NCBI GenBank assembly: GCA_937625935.1
Contig: OW569348.1
Coordinates: forward strand, 124,001 to 188,000
From: Tetramitus jugosus
Lineage: Eukaryota; Heterolobosea; Eutetramitea; Acrasida; Vahlkampfiidae
Reading direction: 5' to 3'
Length of the DNA stretch: 64,000 bases
The translations under genes and the position numbers were made by a program. Below the pieces are notes generated by a model. That model was not told the DNA's origin. It saw only the letters and a program-made list of their open reading frames with translations, and made no database searches. Shown one piece after another: positions 61,646-64,000 of this stretch. Position 1 is the first letter of the stretch. Each line of letters begins with the position of its first letter.

Positions 61646-63859
61646 ATGTCGTCAGTCACGGAGAAACAGGAACTGATTCCCGCCAAATCTCGAGTGAAAA
61701 ACTACTTTCGATTTTCTGCCGGAACTTTCACTGGCAACAACAAAATACCTAAACTATTTGGAGAAGCTTCTTTGTGCAACACCAACTCTCAGAAAAAAAC
61801 ATATTCAAGCGAAATCATGGACGATCACATATTGAGTGTCTTATTTTCTTATATTGATCCTTGCACTCTATTTTCCAAGTGTCCCACTGTCTGTCAGCAA
61901 TGGCACAAGTTTCTCTTCATGAACAGTGATGATGCACTGTTTTGGTACGATTACTATGTGCACTATTTTCATCATGATCCTCATCACAATGACATACCAA
62001 TGGTAGCCACCACTACAACTGCCACTTCATTGACCACTGCTCAAATGTTTATCAAGAGATATAGGCACACTCGCTTATACTTGAGAAACATGATTCAACG
62101 ATTGATCCAAGCTCAAAATGAATACATGAGACAAAAATATGATTCACCACTTGTGTCACTCGGAAATTCTGACCAGAGCGATAATGACGATAGTGTGATG
62201 GCAAGATTTGAGACAGTGGCGCATGATACGATGGAACGAGTGAATGAGTTGAATAGAAAGCTGAGTGAGTCATTGGACTCTGTGAAACAGAGTGAGACAT
62301 TGCAATCTCAGTTCATGAGACAGTGTGCTACATTGATTCACAAGTACAAGTGCTGGAGCAATGATCAATTATCGATCAAGAATGATATTGAATTTTTGTC
62401 AACCAAACAAAGGAGTACGATTCTCAGTGTATACAATCGCCATTTGAAGTATCAGCGCGCAGAAAAGATTGATGATATGTGGGCAATCAATAGCAATTGC
62501 CAAGATATGATCCAATATCACTTGTCTCATTACTTGACAAGTACTTACAATTGTGTGATCAAGGTGAAAAAACAACACATTGACACTTGCAAATTTAAGT
62601 CATCGTTCTGTATGGATTTGTTCACATATAATGGTAGATTTTTATCGTTACAATACGTGATTCGTTACAATGTCTTAGAAGACTCATATGTGGATTCATT
62701 GGCGATCGAAATTCTTGCATCTGTTGATGCTCATGATGAGGATGAAAGTGTTGATGCTCATGATAAGAACAACTATACATCTCTTTTGTCATGTACGTTT
62801 GATGGTGAACGGGACAAGTATAAGTCTATTGGATACAATGCCGATTTATTGTTTAGAATTGCTAATATGATCAGTCCCTCTACGGTCATTAAGAACAATT
62901 CCGATGACGCTGTTCATACCATAAAAGAAACGAACGATGAGGAGAATGACAACGATAATCATGCACTCAATTATGATTCAGAGAGCAGTGAAGACGAGGA
63001 TGAGGATGAGGATGACAGCAATCCAATAGTTCGTATTCGTCGTCTTGTCCAAGCCAAGGACTACAAGAAAAACAACAACTTGTATCAGAGCCCACTGAAT
63101 ATGATCCTCCTTTTCTTGTTAGACGTAGTTCTAGGATCAGCTATTCCAGAGGTTCACGAAGAAGTAATTCATGAGCATATAATTGAGCGGTGCATTCCAA
63201 AACTTGCAGAGAAAATTCAAAAGAGAAGCAGTGGTGTTCACTTGCAGTTTTATGATGATGATGATGACAGAGATAGTGATGAAGATGAGAATGAAAACGA
63301 CGATGACGCAGCTGAGCTGATGGGAACTTTCATATCTACTCAAAACTCAGATTCAGAGGATGATGGAGAAGCAGATGTCGAAGAAGTGTATCAGGATTCT
63401 GATGAAGAAGAGGAAGGTAATGGTGATTCTGATGAAGAGGGCCAATCGAATCGTCACTATGTCGTCAGTGATAATGAGGATGACAGTGATAGCGAAGGTG
63501 AGAATGATAGTAATCATGACAGTGACAGTGAAAATGGCGAAATTGTTGTTGAGCTCATCAACCAGAGCGTAGAAAGTGTGGAGGATGTCTCTGATAAACT
63601 TGTTAATAAGAAGGGAGAAAAGAGAAAACGAGAAGAATCTGTTACTGTACTGGATGATGAAGATCACGATCAGCATAGCCAAGGCAGTGACAGTGATGAC
63701 GAGCACGAACATGAAAAAGAGAGTGACAGCGATAGTGAAGAGGAGATTCAAATGTTACAACATGACGATGATGAAAAAGGAGATTCATTTGACACAAAGA
63801 AGAAACGAAGGAAGGTGATACTAGAAGACGAAGAGGAAGACAAGAACGACGAAGAATAA
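61646..63859 (+). CDS. F-box-like protein with highly acidic C-terminus
   Basis: 737 residues, one exon. An F-box-like motif lies at about residues 58-100: MDDHILSVLFSYIDPCTLFS, KCPTVCQQWHKFL, then a DALFWYDYYVHYF segment like the start of many FBXO proteins. This suggests a SCF substrate adaptor. A central helical region follows (residues 130-330). From about residue 420 the protein is dominated by Asp/Glu/Ser stretches (EDEDEDEDD, DDDDDRDSDEDEN, GDSDEEG) and ends with KKKRRKVILEDEEE, a nuclear-signal-like cluster. It could instead be a nucleolar or chromatin protein. An E2F-like TTTGGCGGGAA (minus strand, 61677-61687) overlaps codons 11-14, so translation may really begin downstream. Confidence 0.6.
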   Translation: MSSVTEKQELIPAKSRVKNYFRFSAGTFTGNNKIPKLFGEASLCNTNSQKKTYSSEIMDDHILSVLFSYIDPCTLFSKCPTVCQQWHKFLFMNSDDALFWYDYYVHYFHHDPHHNDIPMVATTTTATSLTTAQMFIKRYRHTRLYLRNMIQRLIQAQNEYMRQKYDSPLVSLGNSDQSDNDDSVMARFETVAHDTMERVNELNRKLSESLDSVKQSETLQSQFMRQCATLIHKYKCWSNDQLSIKNDIEFLSTKQRSTILSVYNRHLKYQRAEKIDDMWAINSNCQDMIQYHLSHYLTSTYNCVIKVKKQHIDTCKFKSSFCMDLFTYNGRFLSLQYVIRYNVLEDSYVDSLAIEILASVDAHDEDESVDAHDKNNYTSLLSCTFDGERDKYKSIGYNADLLFRIANMISPSTVIKNNSDDAVHTIKETNDEENDNDNHALNYDSESSEDEDEDEDDSNPIVRIRRLVQAKDYKKNNNLYQSPLNMILLFLLDVVLGSAIPEVHEEVIHEHIIERCIPKLAEKIQKRSSGVHLQFYDDDDDRDSDEDENENDDDAAELMGTFISTQNSDSEDDGEADVEEVYQDSDEEEEGNGDSDEEGQSNRHYVVSDNEDDSDSEGENDSNHDSDSENGEIVVELINQSVESVEDVSDKLVNKKGEKRKREESVTVLDDEDHDQHSQGSDSDDEHEHEKESDSDSEEEIQMLQHDDDEKGDSFDTKKKRRKVILEDEEEDKNDEE
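61677..61687. promoter_or_regulatory. E2F-like site TTTGGCGGGAA
   Basis: Minus-strand TTTGGCGGGAA is a full match to the canonical E2F site. It sits just inside the first codons of the F-box-like ORF and 316 bp from the WD40 gene start, so it could serve either gene of the divergent pair. Confidence 0.4.
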
Positions 63860-63888
63860 AGATATCGTTATCTCCGCACGAACATGGT

Positions 63889-63898
63889 TTGGCGCCAA
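63889..63898. promoter_or_regulatory. E2F-like palindrome TTGGCGCCAA at right edge
   Basis: Palindrome (within TTTGGCGCCAAG) 41 bp upstream of the ATG at 63940. Confidence 0.45.
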
Positions 63899-63939
63899 GA
63901 TGAGGATGTTCTGGGTTTACGGTAGTCCTGACAGAAAAA

Positions 63940-64000
63940 ATGTCAGAACAGCAGCCATCGCCCGGGGGTCATGATGAGACAAAGATTTCAAGCACTCTTA
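63940..64000 (+). CDS. Start of a gene running off the right edge
   Basis: ATG in an A-rich context (GAAAAAATG) followed by 20 open codons, MSEQQPSPGGHDETKISSTL, to the window end. Too short to identify. Support comes from the E2F-like palindrome immediately upstream and its spacing after the F-box-like gene stop, similar to the KIF9 arrangement. Confidence 0.45.
   Translation, partial: MSEQQPSPGGHDETKISSTL

Overview
The window is eukaryotic nuclear DNA from a free-living protist, most likely a heterolobosean amoeboflagellate such as Naegleria. The case rests on three things: densely packed genes on both strands with few short introns (about 50-110 bp, mostly GTATGT or GTAAGT donors); long Asn, Gln, Ser, Thr and Asp runs in proteins; and a mix of amoeboid signalling genes (DOCK-type GEF, many-domain GPCR with RGS) with flagellar or basal-body genes (a KIF9-type kinesin, a FOR20/FOP-type LisH protein). 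The genus is inferred, not proven.

Layout. 1-4 kb: a five-exon MSH5 gene running off the left edge, then a HAD hydrolase with an apparent frameshift. 4-7 kb: a divergent glycolytic pair, GAPDH and class I aldolase. 7-13 kb: a Sec5-like exocyst subunit and a SHAQKYF Myb protein. 13-28 kb: an adhesion-type GPCR carrying an RGS domain, a DOCK protein and a poly-Gln protein. 28-29.3 kb: a mobile-element island beside tRNA-Asp. 29.7-40 kb: a frameshifted unknown gene divergent from a pICln homologue, a serine/asparagine-rich protein, lysyl-tRNA synthetase, the kinesin and a membrane protein. 40-50 kb: a tiny spliced two-TM gene, a DUF4614-like acidic protein, an RCK potassium channel, Gemin2 and a trypsin-like protease. 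50-57 kb: FOR20-like protein, RCC1 protein (frameshifted), degenerate cyclophilin-40, unknown protein, membrane PDI and a USP8-dimer-domain protein. 57.6-64 kb: a second mobile-element copy beside tRNA-Met, a DMT transporter, a WD40 protein, an F-box-like acidic protein and the start of one more gene.

The most notable observation is a retroposon family next to tRNA genes. Two copies (824 bp and a 167 bp 5'-truncated copy) share a 3' end with a poly(A) tail. They are flanked by 15 and 17 bp target-site duplications, and their 5' edges lie 54 and 55 bp upstream of tRNA-Asp and tRNA-Met, in the same orientation. An older, decayed relative sits beneath the first copy at the same tRNA. This looks like a tRNA-gene-targeting non-LTR element analogous to Dictyostelium TRE5 elements.

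A second pattern is an E2F-like motif (palindrome TTTGGCGCCAAA or variants) within about 20-105 bp upstream of, or overlapping, the start of several genes: MSH5, a spindle-like unknown protein, KIF9, the DUF4614-like protein, the cyclophilin-40-like protein, the F-box-like protein and the right-edge gene. It is absent from the glycolytic genes. Three genes carry single-base frame breaks, two of them at or beside short A runs, which suggests residual assembly indels or recent pseudogenes.
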